61,861 bases of DNA from Syntrophales bacterium. GTDB taxonomy: Bacteria; Desulfobacterota; Syntrophia; Syntrophales; UBA2210. Below, piece after piece: positions 17,124 to 26,254 of the stretch (its first letter is position 1; the number at the start of each line of letters is the position of its first letter). Made by a program: the position numbers and the translations under genes. The stretch is taken from assembly GCA_023228425.1 (NCBI GenBank), contig JALOBE010000014.1, forward strand, positions 1-61,861, written 5' to 3'. The notes beneath the pieces were generated by a model. That model had not been told where the DNA came from and did no database searches. It was given only the letters and a program-made list of their open reading frames with translations.

Positions 17124-17831
17124 ATGGTTACCATACACATAGACGGGCGCACGGTCAAGGCGGCGGAAGGTACAACGGTACTGCAGCAGGCACGGGAGCT
17201 GAACATACCGATTCCGACCCTGTGCCATAACGAAAACCTCAGTCCCTTCGGTGCCTGCCGGCTCTGCACGGTTGAAGTGAAAACCAACGGCAAATGGCAG
17301 CTTGCGGCATCCTGCACCACGCCGGTGAACGAAGGCATGGAAATACGAACCGGATCGGAGGCAATCGCGGAGAACCGCAAACTGGCGGCATCCCTTCTGT
17401 ACCGGAAATATCCCGGTACCGAGGCGGTTCGGGCCATGGCGGCATCTCTGGGCGTGGAAGTGCCCCGAGAAGAGGGAACCGACCACGACTGTATACTCTG
17501 CGGGCTCTGTGTCCGCGCCTGCCGGGAAATCGTTGGAGTGTCGGCGCTTACCTTCGAAGACCGCGGCCTCAACCGCGCCATAGATGAACCGGCCATCATC
17601 TTCGACCCCAGGGCCTGCATCGGCTGCGGCTCCTGTGTCGTCGTCTGCCCGACGGGCTACGTGAAGATGGAAGAAGACGGCGACCGGAGAATCATCTGGA
17701 ACAAGGTATTCAAAATGGTTCCCTGTGCCGAATGCGGACGCTACTTCGCGCCGGAAGAACAGCTCGCGTGGATATCAAAAAAGACAGGCGTTCCCTTCAC
17801 CGAACTCACTACCTGCACGAGCTGTCGGTAA
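17124..17831 (+). CDS. NuoG/HydB-like iron-sulfur electron-transfer protein
   Basis: A 235-residue soluble Fe-S protein. An N-terminal [2Fe-2S] ubiquitin-like domain has TLCHNENLSPFGACRLC and a fourth Cys in AASCTTP. A two-cluster ferredoxin domain follows: CILCGLCVRACRE and CIGCGSCVVVCPTG. Two C-terminal CxxC pairs (CAECG and CTSC) could bind zinc or another cluster. It lacks a molybdopterin or H-cluster domain, so it is a bare electron relay. As last gene of the oxidoreductase operon it likely partners with the preceding flavoprotein. Confidence 0.87.
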   Translation: MVTIHIDGRTVKAAEGTTVLQQARELNIPIPTLCHNENLSPFGACRLCTVEVKTNGKWQLAASCTTPVNEGMEIRTGSEAIAENRKLAASLLYRKYPGTEAVRAMAASLGVEVPREEGTDHDCILCGLCVRACREIVGVSALTFEDRGLNRAIDEPAIIFDPRACIGCGSCVVVCPTGYVKMEEDGDRRIIWNKVFKMVPCAECGRYFAPEEQLAWISKKTGVPFTELTTCTSCR

Positions 17832-17868
17832 CAGGCGAAAAGGGTTGAAAAAATAAAAAGACTCTGGT

Positions 17869-17898
17869 AGAAGGCTTCTCCTGTCCGGAGAGCCTTCT
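17869..17898 (+). terminator. Hairpin after the oxidoreductase operon
   Basis: AGAAGGCTTCTCC pairs with GGAGAGCCTTCT around a short TGTCC loop, with one bulged T. It lies about 40 bases after the operon stop and before tRNA-Asn. There is no T-run downstream, so it may be a processing or stabilising hairpin rather than an intrinsic terminator. Confidence 0.45.
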
Positions 17899-17938
17899 TA
17901 ATGATTGAAGAAACAACGCTCTTTGCATCAGTGAACAT

Positions 17939-18014
17939 TCCCCAGTAGCTCAGTCGGTAGAGCAGATGGCTGTTAACCATCGGGTCCGTGGTTCGAGTCC
18001 GCGCTGGGGAGCCA
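17939..18014 (+). tRNA. tRNA-Asn (anticodon GTT)
   Basis: A 76-base tRNA. Acceptor TCCCCAG pairs with CTGGGGA, the discriminator is G, and CCA is encoded. Anticodon stem GATGG/CCATC encloses CT-GTT-AA, and the T arm is GGTTCGAGTCC. It marks the left border of the accessory segment that carries the CRISPR-Cas locus. Confidence 0.96.
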
Positions 18015-18056
18015 GCAACAAATGCAACCCTCTTTAAACCGGTTGCTTAACGAATA

Positions 18057-18083
18057 AAGCCCCGCATCTCCGATGCGGGGCTT
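18057..18083 (+). terminator. Strong GC-rich hairpin downstream of tRNA-Asn
   Basis: A perfect 11-bp stem AAGCCCCGCAT / ATGCGGGGCTT with a CTCCG loop. Located 43 bases after the tRNA, it probably ends tRNA transcription, though the T-run is short (CTTCGTCGTC). Confidence 0.6.
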
Positions 18084-18244
18084 CGTCGTCTAAGGGTACA
18101 AAAGGGAAGTGCTCCCAGAAGCCCCGTCCCCTCTCCCGCCAGTGACACAAGATATGATACATTACCCCCTGTGTCAGGATAGTTGTCGCATGATCTAGAT
18201 CTTTGTATAATGGATTTTCCTTGGGGGCGGAGGAGGATCGGATC

Positions 18245-18724
18245 ATGCAATATTCGAAAGAGCGTAAAGAAGCTGTTCTGAAGAAAATGATGCCACCGCA
18301 CAACCGGTCGATCGTCGCGCTGGCCAGAGAGGAAGGCATCAGCAAGGCCACCCTGTACATCTGGCGGCGGCAGGCGCGTGAGCGAGGGTTGTTGCTTCCC
18401 GACTCGGATAGCGCTCCCGAGGGCTGGAGCTCGCGTGACAAGTTCAATGCCGTTGTTGAGAGTGCCGGCATGAACGAGGCCGAGTTGGCCGAGTACTGTC
18501 GCCGGAAGGGGCTGTATCCGGAGCAGTTGGCGTAGTGGCGGCGTGCCTGCGAGACGGCCAACGACTGGGACCGTGAGTCGAACCGACATCTAAAAAGCGA
18601 GCAGAAGGCTGATCGCAAGCGCATCCGCCAGCTCGAGCGGGAGCTGCATCGCAAGGAGAAGGCGCTGGCAGAAGCCGCGGCACTGTCCGGGTCATCGCCC
18701 CACATCCCCGGGCCCAACCCGTGA
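18245..18724 (+). pseudogene. Degenerate IS transposase OrfA (helix-turn-helix subunit)
   Basis: Remnant of an IS3-like OrfA protein. The N-terminus has the HTH block SIVALAREEGISKATLYIWRRQAR, followed by NEAELAEYCRRKGLYPEQL, the usual sequence. A TAG stop at 18533-18535 interrupts the frame; translation resumes in the same frame as WRRACETAND and continues through a coiled-coil KALAEAAAL, then diverges into unrelated sequence. No OrfB catalytic (DDE) gene follows and no terminal inverted repeats were recognised, so the element is dead and truncated on the right. Confidence 0.75.
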
Positions 18725-19019
18725 AGGCGACTGGCGCTGAAAGTAGAGATGAGGGGATGAAAGAGTAAAGGAAATGCAAATGACGTTGAATATAGCGGTG
18801 GCTTCCGGTACGCTGGGATTCCTACACAGGCATCCGAAAATCTAAAAAGAGAATTCCACCGACCCCTACTACGACAGGAGAGCGATACGGACAAAACCGA
18901 AATCAGCGCCATCGTGCAGAATTGTACAGGCTGGCAGTACAGTAACGAACCAATCTACCGACAAGATTTTGAAATAACAAACATGCACAGTGCAATGATC
19001 AGACGAAGGAATCGCGAGC
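18725..19019. other. Non-coding stretch between IS remnant and CRISPR-Cas operon
   Basis: About 295 bases without a convincing gene. TTGAAT and TACGCT with a 17-base gap near 18786-18814 could be a weak promoter for the cas operon, but the match is poor. GAAGGA just before 19020 serves as ribosome site for the exonuclease. Nothing else was recognised. Confidence 0.4.
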
Positions 19020-19529
19020 ATGATCGATGCAGCCTGTATTGACGTAGAGACAACCGGCCTTGATCCACGGAGGGGCCACCGCATCATTGAGGTCGGGGTT
19101 GTTTTGATACAGGATCGAAGTAGTGTGCAGGAATATCAGAGCCTCGTCAAAACGGCGCATCCCATAAGCAAAACGGCCACCCGTGTTCACAGGATTACCA
19201 ATGAGATCCTGATTGAGCAACCAGGACCGGAAGACGTATTTCCGACATTGCGAAAACTTATTGATGGCCGAGTGCTGGTGGCACACAACGCCAAATTCGA
19301 CATTTCCTTTCTGCGACAAGAATTTGCCCGATTAGGTATGACACTGAACAACACATTCATCTGTACGCTGGAAACAAGCCGCAGGCGCTTCCCTAACTTG
19401 GCGAACCATAAACTGGAAACAATATACCGCCATCTTGTGGGACCAATACCGCGGACAACACAAAGACACCGGGCGCTCGCCGACGCCCGCATGGTGGCCG
19501 CTGTCTGGATGGCGATGGAGAAAACATGA
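19020..19529 (+). CDS. DnaQ-like DEDDh 3'-5' exonuclease, first gene of the type I-E cas operon
   Basis: A 169-residue stand-alone exonuclease. Exo I motif is CIDVETTGL (D and E), Exo II AHNAKFDISFL (D), and Exo III HRALADARM supplies His and Asp of the DEDDh set. It resembles the epsilon/PolC exonuclease domain without any polymerase-binding tail. Its stop overlaps the cas3 start (ATGA), indicating translational coupling to the CRISPR operon. In other type I-E systems DnaQ-family exonucleases trim prespacers, either as host enzymes or fused to Cas2; Cas2 here has no such fusion, so a trimming role is a reasonable inference. Confidence 0.85.
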   Translation: MIDAACIDVETTGLDPRRGHRIIEVGVVLIQDRSSVQEYQSLVKTAHPISKTATRVHRITNEILIEQPGPEDVFPTLRKLIDGRVLVAHNAKFDISFLRQEFARLGMTLNNTFICTLETSRRRFPNLANHKLETIYRHLVGPIPRTTQRHRALADARMVAAVWMAMEKT

Positions 19530-22276
19530 CAGAAACAACACCTTCTTATTACCAGTATTGGGGAAAAGTGGACACTGAGACAGGGAGCTATCATCTCCTG
19601 CCTTATCATTGCTTGGATGTGGCGGCGGTTGGGCATTCTCTTTTATTAAACAGTCCTGCGTTGCGGCAGAAAATTGCCACAATCACCGGTCTTGAGGAAA
19701 AGATCTGTATTCATTGGCTAATAATGGGTCTTGCACTTCATGACATTGGCAAGTTTTCAGAAACGTTCCAGAATTTGCGTCCTGATATATTAAAGCAGTT
19801 ACAGGGCATTACGAGCAATAAGGAATATACCGTCCGACATGACAGCTTAGGTTATCTCTTTCTTAAATCATTCGTAGAGAACGGAAATCCTTTGTTGCAT
19901 GAAGATCCAGAAAGATCGCTGGAAGAATGGCAAGATGTCATCATGTCAATTGCCAAATCATTTACCGGACATCACGGAGTGCCCCCGCAACTGAGGGGTT
20001 TAAATGGCATGCCTCTGAATTATCACCGTTTTTTTGGGGAAGCAGATTCTGCAGCAGCCGCAAGTTTTATTAAAGACATTGATTCAATAGGCAATGCTCT
20101 GCCTGACACATTTGCCCTTCCCTCGCCATATGATCTTGAAGGGATTCTGAAAAAAGCCTCTTGGTTAGTCGCCGGTTTTACTGTGCTGTGCGACTGGATC
20201 GGATCAAATAGTGAGTGGTTTCGATACACTGCTACGCAGGTCAGTTTGCAAGAATATTGGGAGACCATCGCTTTGCCGCAGTCTGAGTTTGCTATTCGAG
20301 CATCCGGCATCAGTACCGGCAGCCCGTTAGTAGACCAGCCCGTCTTTTCTGGACTGTTCCCATCCATTCCAGTCCCCACGCCATTGCAGGCTTTTGTCGA
20401 TCAGTGCCCGACTGGAAATTCGCCGCATTTGTTTATCCTTGAAGATATAACCGGATCCGGGAAAACAGAGGCTGCTCTGCTTCTGGCGGGACGTTTGATG
20501 GCCGCAGGACAAGGCAACGGACTATTTGTGGCACTCCCGACAATGGCCACATCAAATGCAATGTATGGAAGGCTCACCAACGTCTATCGGCGGCTGTTTA
20601 AGGCAGAGACTCGTCCTTCACTGGTACTTGCCCACAGCGCCCGTCATCTTTCCGATACCTTCATGTCAACAATTGGCGGCCAGAATAACTATACCGAAGA
20701 CGAAGAAACTGCCACTGCGCAATGCTCATCATGGCTTGCCGACAACCGAAAGAAGGCCCAATTAGCTGACGTGGGCGTCGGGACGCTCGATCAAGCATTG
20801 CTGGCAATCCTACCTGCCCGTTTTCAATCTTTAAGACTGTTCGGTTTGGTCAATCATATTCTTATCATTGATGAGGTCCATGCCTATGATCCATACATGA
20901 ACAAATTGTTGCAAAACCTGTTGACCTTTCATGCGGCTCTTGGAGGAAGCGCAATTCTGCTTTCGGCAACACTGCCAGCACACACGCGGCGTGGCTTCAT
21001 TAACGCTTTTGCTAATGGTTGTGACGATCATCAACGGCTAGAACAAAAAATTAGAGCCTATCCGATGATCACTTCCTACACAAAAGAAACGGGCCTTTGT
21101 GAAACACCCATCGAATCAATGCCACAACGCCGATGTAGTGTAAAGGTTTTACTCATTGACGAAGAAGTCGAAATCATAAATCGGATTGTTGAAGCAATAG
21201 AAAAAGGACATTGCGTCTGCTGGATCAGGAACACGGTATATGATGCATTAGACGGGTATGAAAGACTAAAAAGGAAAGTGCATAAAAATAGCGTGATGCT
21301 GTTTCATGCACGTTTTACCTTAGGAGATCGTCTCGATATAGAGAATGAAGCTTTAAGAGCATTTGGGAAAACAAGCACAGAGTCGATGCGCAGAGGTAAG
21401 GTTCTGGTTGCAACACAGGTCGTCGAACAGTCGCTTGATCTGGATTTTGATCTGCTGATTACTGATCTTGCACCTATGGATTTGCTGATTCAAAGGGGTG
21501 GGAGATTGCACCGCCATGCCCGCGACGAGAAAGGCAACCCCATACAGGAAGGCCCTGATCGGCGCGAATCACCCTGCATGATAATATATGGACCTTGGCC
21601 GGAAGAAAACGCAGACAGTGACTGGTTCAAATCTTTTTTCCCCAAGGCGGCGTTTGTTTATCCTAGTCATGGCTGTCTTTGGCTGTCCGCAAAGCTCCTG
21701 TCAGAGAAAAAACATCTCACGATGCCTGACGATGCCAGAATGTTGATTGAAGCCGCCTTTTCCGAAAGCGCAGAAACGATACCTGAATCGCTCCAGCACC
21801 GTGATCAGCAGGCGGAGGCAAAATGGCAAGCGGATAAAACGCTTGCGCATATTAATATGCTTAAACTGGATGAGGGTTACGAAGCTACTGTGACCCAGTG
21901 GCGGGAAGACATGAAGACGCCCACGCGTCTGGGTGCTATGGAAACTGCCGTGCGACTGGCCTGCTGGGATGGTGCAAAGCTAACACCGTGGTATCCGCAT
22001 AAAAGATTCCCGTGGGATATGAGTCAAGTTAATATCCGCAGCAGTTTGGTTAATGAAGAAGTTATACATGATGGCGTATTGGGTGAGAAAGTAGCCAGTT
22101 TGAAAGACGTGCTGCCGGACAAGGGCAAGTGGACGATTCTTGTTGTCCTTCAGCAAAACGTTGACGGTCACTGGCGCGGCAAGGCGCTGAACAAGAAAAA
22201 TGAGACCGTGTTGCTGGAATACAGTCGGTTGGCCGGAGCGAAGCTTATTAACGAAGGAGGAATAAATGCAGTTTAA
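19526..22276 (+). CDS. cas3: CRISPR-associated helicase/nuclease Cas3 (type I-E)
   Basis: Effector nuclease-helicase (916 residues) recruited by Cascade to degrade target DNA. The N-terminal HD nuclease has LHDIGKFS (H72, D73) and TGHHGVP; the helicase has Walker A TGSGKTE near residue 310, IIDEVHAYD near 449, LLSATLP, and QRGGRLHRH near 656. All catalytic motifs look intact. It is coupled to the upstream exonuclease and overlaps cas8e by 11 bases. Codons are more AT-rich than in flanking housekeeping genes. Confidence 0.95.
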   Translation: MTETTPSYYQYWGKVDTETGSYHLLPYHCLDVAAVGHSLLLNSPALRQKIATITGLEEKICIHWLIMGLALHDIGKFSETFQNLRPDILKQLQGITSNKEYTVRHDSLGYLFLKSFVENGNPLLHEDPERSLEEWQDVIMSIAKSFTGHHGVPPQLRGLNGMPLNYHRFFGEADSAAAASFIKDIDSIGNALPDTFALPSPYDLEGILKKASWLVAGFTVLCDWIGSNSEWFRYTATQVSLQEYWETIALPQSEFAIRASGISTGSPLVDQPVFSGLFPSIPVPTPLQAFVDQCPTGNSPHLFILEDITGSGKTEAALLLAGRLMAAGQGNGLFVALPTMATSNAMYGRLTNVYRRLFKAETRPSLVLAHSARHLSDTFMSTIGGQNNYTEDEETATAQCSSWLADNRKKAQLADVGVGTLDQALLAILPARFQSLRLFGLVNHILIIDEVHAYDPYMNKLLQNLLTFHAALGGSAILLSATLPAHTRRGFINAFANGCDDHQRLEQKIRAYPMITSYTKETGLCETPIESMPQRRCSVKVLLIDEEVEIINRIVEAIEKGHCVCWIRNTVYDALDGYERLKRKVHKNSVMLFHARFTLGDRLDIENEALRAFGKTSTESMRRGKVLVATQVVEQSLDLDFDLLITDLAPMDLLIQRGGRLHRHARDEKGNPIQEGPDRRESPCMIIYGPWPEENADSDWFKSFFPKAAFVYPSHGCLWLSAKLLSEKKHLTMPDDARMLIEAAFSESAETIPESLQHRDQQAEAKWQADKTLAHINMLKLDEGYEATVTQWREDMKTPTRLGAMETAVRLACWDGAKLTPWYPHKRFPWDMSQVNIRSSLVNEEVIHDGVLGEKVASLKDVLPDKGKWTILVVLQQNVDGHWRGKALNKKNETVLLEYSRLAGAKLINEGGINAV

Positions 22277-23903
22277 TCTGATTGATGAGCCATGGATACC
22301 TGTAAGAAGACAAGATGGGACAAAAACCAAAATAGCACCCTACGAAGTTTCAGGTCAGTTCAAAGAAAATCCTGTCATGTCGCTTGACGCACCACGGCCG
22401 GACTTTAATGGTGCGTTGATTCAATTTCTGATTGGTCTTGTCCAGACGGTTGCAGCGCCGCAAAATCGTGCAGAATGGCACAAGAGACTTATTGAGCCCC
22501 CATCTCCGGAGGAATTGAAAGCAGCCTTCTCATCGGTGCATCATGCCTTTGAGTTTGGTGGAGATGGGCCTAGATTTATGCAGGATTACGAGAGTATTGC
22601 TGCCGACGATAGTGATGTTGATGGTTTATTTATAGAGACACCTGGTCAAAATGCTCTGGTAAATAATACGGATCACTTCATAAAGCGTCATACAGTATCT
22701 GGTCTTTGCCCAAGCTGTTGCGCCACAGCTCTCTTTGCATTTCAAACCAACGCACCAGCTGGCGGTCAGGGCTATATGACATCTTTGCGTGGCGGGGGGC
22801 CTTTGACAACTCTCGTTGTTGGCGATAACCATCACAATACCTTATGGCAACTTATATATTTGAATGTGCTAGAAAAAGGAATATTTAATGGTACGTCTGG
22901 AAATCCGAATCTTCTTGAAGATAAATATAAATTCCCATGGCTGGCTAAAACAAGAAACGGAAAAAGAAGAAAAGGTGGTGTCATTTACGGAGAAGATACA
23001 ACGCCTGAAGATGCGAATCCGGTAATTATGTTTTGGGCCATGCCTCGACGCATCAGGTTAAATTTAGGATCGCTATCAGAAAGCGCCTGCGACATTTGTG
23101 GAAGCTATTCCAACACCATAATTCATACCTATAAGGAAATACCGGGGGGTGCAAGTTGCAATGGGTGGCTTCATCCTCTATCCCCATACTATGAACAAAC
23201 AAAGAAAGGTGAAAAAAGCATTTTGCCCGTTCATGCGCAACCCAGCGGATTGACTTATAGACATTGGCTTGGCTTTGTCATTCATGACGACAACGAGAAA
23301 AAGATGCCCGCACGCATTGTCCATGAGTATTACGAACGCTGGAGAAGTGGATGGCAGTTCCGTTTATGGGCGTTTGGTTATGATATGGATAACATGAAAG
23401 CACGTTGCTGGTACGAATCAACTATGCCCTTGTTTTGTGTGGATAATACCGTCCGTCCTGATTATGAGGAAAGAGCAGCGGGCATGGTGAAGGCAGCCAC
23501 AGAGATTGCCAGCAATACGCGGAGTGCTCTTAAAAAAGCGTGGTTTCGGCGGCCAAGTGACGCCAAAGGAGACACAACATTTGTTGACAATAGCTTTTGG
23601 CAGGGAACAGAAGCCGAGTTTTATTTGGCGTTAAATGATTTAATATCTGCACTGAATACAGGAAACGACATAAAGGAAATAAGCAGACAATGGTTTTCTA
23701 TCCTTTGTATTCGTTCATTAAAAATATTTGATGATTACGCATGGGAAGGGCCTATCGAAGATGCAGACCCTAAACGGGTTGTCATAGCTCGCAAAGAATT
23801 AGAACAATACAACAGGGGCAAGAAGATCAAGGAGCTTCTCGGCATTCCAGTCGAAAAGACGACACCCGACAAAAAACCGAAACAAAGAAAGACAAGAGAC
23901 TGA
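22266..23903 (+). CDS. casA: Cascade large subunit Cas8e (CasA/Cse1)
   Basis: Large subunit (545 residues) of the type I-E Cascade complex, which recognises the PAM and recruits Cas3. The start FNLIDEPWIPVRRQDG is the family signature, and the middle contains SCCATALFAFQTNAPAGGQGYMTSLRGGGPLTTL, shown here in outline, matching Cse1. The C-terminal part is a four-helix bundle by composition and ends in a Lys-rich tail. An AAGGAGG ribosome site lies just before the ATG, inside cas3. Confidence 0.93.
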   Translation: MQFNLIDEPWIPVRRQDGTKTKIAPYEVSGQFKENPVMSLDAPRPDFNGALIQFLIGLVQTVAAPQNRAEWHKRLIEPPSPEELKAAFSSVHHAFEFGGDGPRFMQDYESIAADDSDVDGLFIETPGQNALVNNTDHFIKRHTVSGLCPSCCATALFAFQTNAPAGGQGYMTSLRGGGPLTTLVVGDNHHNTLWQLIYLNVLEKGIFNGTSGNPNLLEDKYKFPWLAKTRNGKRRKGGVIYGEDTTPEDANPVIMFWAMPRRIRLNLGSLSESACDICGSYSNTIIHTYKEIPGGASCNGWLHPLSPYYEQTKKGEKSILPVHAQPSGLTYRHWLGFVIHDDNEKKMPARIVHEYYERWRSGWQFRLWAFGYDMDNMKARCWYESTMPLFCVDNTVRPDYEERAAGMVKAATEIASNTRSALKKAWFRRPSDAKGDTTFVDNSFWQGTEAEFYLALNDLISALNTGNDIKEISRQWFSILCIRSLKIFDDYAWEGPIEDADPKRVVIARKELEQYNRGKKIKELLGIPVEKTTPDKKPKQRKTRD

Positions 23904-23952
23904 CAAAACAAGAACAACTTGCACTATGAAAACAATAAATTAAGGAGGAGGC

Positions 23953-24453
23953 ATGGCAACAACATACCTGAGATTCAACGCAGATTCAGCCGAGACCCAG
24001 GCGCTTTCTTTATGGTGGCAAGCGTTAGATGCAAGTAGGGGTGACCGGGCCGAACTACGCCGTTGTGCTACTTTGACAGAAGTGGTGCTCACCCCTTCTT
24101 ATCACCGCTTGCGCATTGCTGTTGGAAAACATGGCGCAGTCAACGACAATGCGCTCGCTCTGGTGGCAGGACTGGCGGCGCGCGTAAAAATGGACGTAAC
24201 TGAAAGCACGCTGGCTGAACAAATGGCGACAGGCAAGGCGGACGGTTCTGCAAGGGTAAGCGGTTTGCGTTTTCGACGTTTACTTAAGGTGAAAGAGGCC
24301 GAGGGCCTGTTTAGCGCCATGGGGCGCGTTGTGACACTACTGGGCGGTGCAGTCAATTTGCAGAGCCTTGCTAACAGCGTTTATTTTTGGAACGACAAAA
24401 CACGGAAACAATGGGCTTTTGAATACTATTCAAAGTCGCCGTCTGAACAATAA
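23953..24453 (+). CDS. casB: Cascade small subunit Cse2 (CasB/Cas11)
   Basis: Small, mostly helical subunit (166 residues, normal length) present in two copies in Cascade and holding the non-target strand. Recognisable family parts are ALSLWWQALDASRGDRAELRRC near the start and FRRLLKVKEAEGLFSAMGRVVTLLG in the second half (given in outline). A GGAGGAGG ribosome site precedes the ATG. Located between casA and cas7e as usual. Confidence 0.92.
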   Translation: MATTYLRFNADSAETQALSLWWQALDASRGDRAELRRCATLTEVVLTPSYHRLRIAVGKHGAVNDNALALVAGLAARVKMDVTESTLAEQMATGKADGSARVSGLRFRRLLKVKEAEGLFSAMGRVVTLLGGAVNLQSLANSVYFWNDKTRKQWAFEYYSKSPSEQ

Positions 24454-24477
24454 ATCACCTAAAAAGGAGAAGCGAAC

Positions 24478-25530
24478 ATGAGTAACTTCATTCAACTGCA
24501 TCTGCTGACATCATATCCCCCTTCAAACCTGAACCGCGATGATCTGGGCCGACCCAAAACAGCCATTATGGGCGGCAAAAACCGCTTGAGAGTATCTTCC
24601 CAAAGCTTGAAACGGGCATGGAGGACATCATCTATTTTTGCTGAATCGATGAAAGGTCATATCGGTATCCGCACCAAAACAATGGGCCTAGAGATATATG
24701 AAGCGTTGAAATCAAAAGGTGTTGCAGAGAATAATGCCAAAGAATGGGCTAAACAGATTGCCGAGGTTTTTGGCAAAGCGAAGAAGACTAACGCGGCTAA
24801 GCCGCTGGAAGAACTGGAAATCGAACAGCTTGCTCACTTCAGTCCGGAGGAGAAAAAAGGAATAGATGTGCTTGTAGACAAACTGGCCACAACCAAGACC
24901 GCCCCGTCCTCTGATGATCTGAAATTGCTCAAAGAAAGTCACACCGCTGCAGATATTGCCATGTTTGGAAGAATGCTGGCCAGTTCACCTGCTTTCAATA
25001 CTGAAGCTGCCGTGCAGGTTGCCCATGCCATAACAGTACACGATGTTGCTGTTGAAGATGATTACTTTACCGCTGTGGACGATCTGAATAAAGGGGACGA
25101 GGACATGGGCGCGGCGCACATTGGCGAAACAGAATTCGGCGCAGGCGTTTTCTACCTTTATATCTGCATCAACCGTGATTTGTTGCAGGAAAACATCGGG
25201 GGCAAGGTGCTTGCCGATAAGGCGATGGGGGCGCTGGTTGAAGCCGCCGCAAAAGTATCACCAAACGGTAAGCAGAATAGTTTTGCCTCCCGTGCCTATG
25301 CCTCATATATCCTTGCAGAGAAGGGCGAACAACAACCCCGCTCGCTTTCTGTGGCTTTTCTAAAAACGATCAAGGGTGAAGATATTTTAAGCAAAGCCAT
25401 TGAAGCTCTTGAAAGGAAGCGGGAAAACATGGATGCGGTTTACGGTAAATGTGCCGAAGCCATAAAAACCATGAACGCAGAAACCGGTGAGGGCAGCCTG
25501 GAAGAGATTATTACTTTCGTGACGGAGTAA
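24478..25530 (+). CDS. casC: Cascade backbone Cas7e (CasC/Cse4)
   Basis: Backbone subunit (350 residues) that forms the crRNA-binding filament. The N-terminal IQLHLLTSYPPSNLNRDD and GKNRLRVSSQSLKRAWR are diagnostic of Cse4/Cas7e. Further family blocks are DIAMFGRMLA and the FASRAY region. Cas7 also processes the spacing of Cascade on target. Preceded by AAAAAGGAGAAG and spaced 24 bases after casB. Confidence 0.94.
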   Translation: MSNFIQLHLLTSYPPSNLNRDDLGRPKTAIMGGKNRLRVSSQSLKRAWRTSSIFAESMKGHIGIRTKTMGLEIYEALKSKGVAENNAKEWAKQIAEVFGKAKKTNAAKPLEELEIEQLAHFSPEEKKGIDVLVDKLATTKTAPSSDDLKLLKESHTAADIAMFGRMLASSPAFNTEAAVQVAHAITVHDVAVEDDYFTAVDDLNKGDEDMGAAHIGETEFGAGVFYLYICINRDLLQENIGGKVLADKAMGALVEAAAKVSPNGKQNSFASRAYASYILAEKGEQQPRSLSVAFLKTIKGEDILSKAIEALERKRENMDAVYGKCAEAIKTMNAETGEGSLEEIITFVTE

Positions 25531-25534
25531 GATT

Positions 25535-26254
25535 ATGAAAGACTACCTTCTGTTTCAGTTGTATGGGCCGCTGGCTTCCTGGGGGGATATAGCCGTTGGG
25601 GAATACCGCCCAAGCTACGCCCATCCGAGCAAATCGGCGATTATCGGTCTGTTAGCGGCGGCGCTTGGTATCCGGCGCGACGAGGAAGAACGGCAGAATT
25701 CATTGGCAGGAACCTGCTCATTCGCTGTTAGGATTGACGCCATGGGTGTGCTTATGCGCGACTATCACACAACCCAGGTTCCTTCAGCCAAAAAAGGCGT
25801 GTCACATGATACACGACGATCCGAACTTGCAAAGAAGGGAGCACTTAACACGATTCTGTCCAGTCGTGATTATCGATGCGACGCAGTTTATACCGTCGCC
25901 ATCACCGTGGCCGAAAACGCCCCTTATTCTGTCGAACAAATAGCAACTGCATTGCAAAAACCCGTCTTTACGCTCTATCTTGGCCGCAAATCATGTCCAT
26001 TGGCTATGCCGCTTCATCCTATGATCGTCAAGGCCGAGACACTGCGTGATGCACTGATGACCGTGCCACCAATAGCTGAATTGTCAAATATCAATTCGAA
26101 AACAACTACAAATGTTTATTGGGAAACCGATATCGCAAGTGGCATTGCACTTCAACACGTCATTACCCGAAGAGACGAGCCACGTTCCAGAAAGCGCTGG
26201 CAGTTTAGTGACCGTCTTGAAAACTATGGCGTTTTTAAAAAGGAGGAATCGTAA
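25535..26254 (+). CDS. casD: Cascade subunit Cas5e (CasD)
   Basis: Cas5e (239 residues) caps the 5' handle of the crRNA. The N-terminal motif LFQLYGPLASWGDIAVGE and HPSKSAIIGLLAAALGI are classic Cas5 features, followed by the DYHTTQ block and a C-terminal ITRRDEP. It starts four bases after casC and its TAA shares a base with the casE ATG, so the two are coupled. Confidence 0.94.
   Translation: MKDYLLFQLYGPLASWGDIAVGEYRPSYAHPSKSAIIGLLAAALGIRRDEEERQNSLAGTCSFAVRIDAMGVLMRDYHTTQVPSAKKGVSHDTRRSELAKKGALNTILSSRDYRCDAVYTVAITVAENAPYSVEQIATALQKPVFTLYLGRKSCPLAMPLHPMIVKAETLRDALMTVPPIAELSNINSKTTTNVYWETDIASGIALQHVITRRDEPRSRKRWQFSDRLENYGVFKKEES

Noticed and set aside
18533..18535. TAG in the transposase read as pyrrolysine
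   Set aside because: The gene is also truncated at its 3' side and lacks its OrfB partner, so ordinary decay explains the stop.
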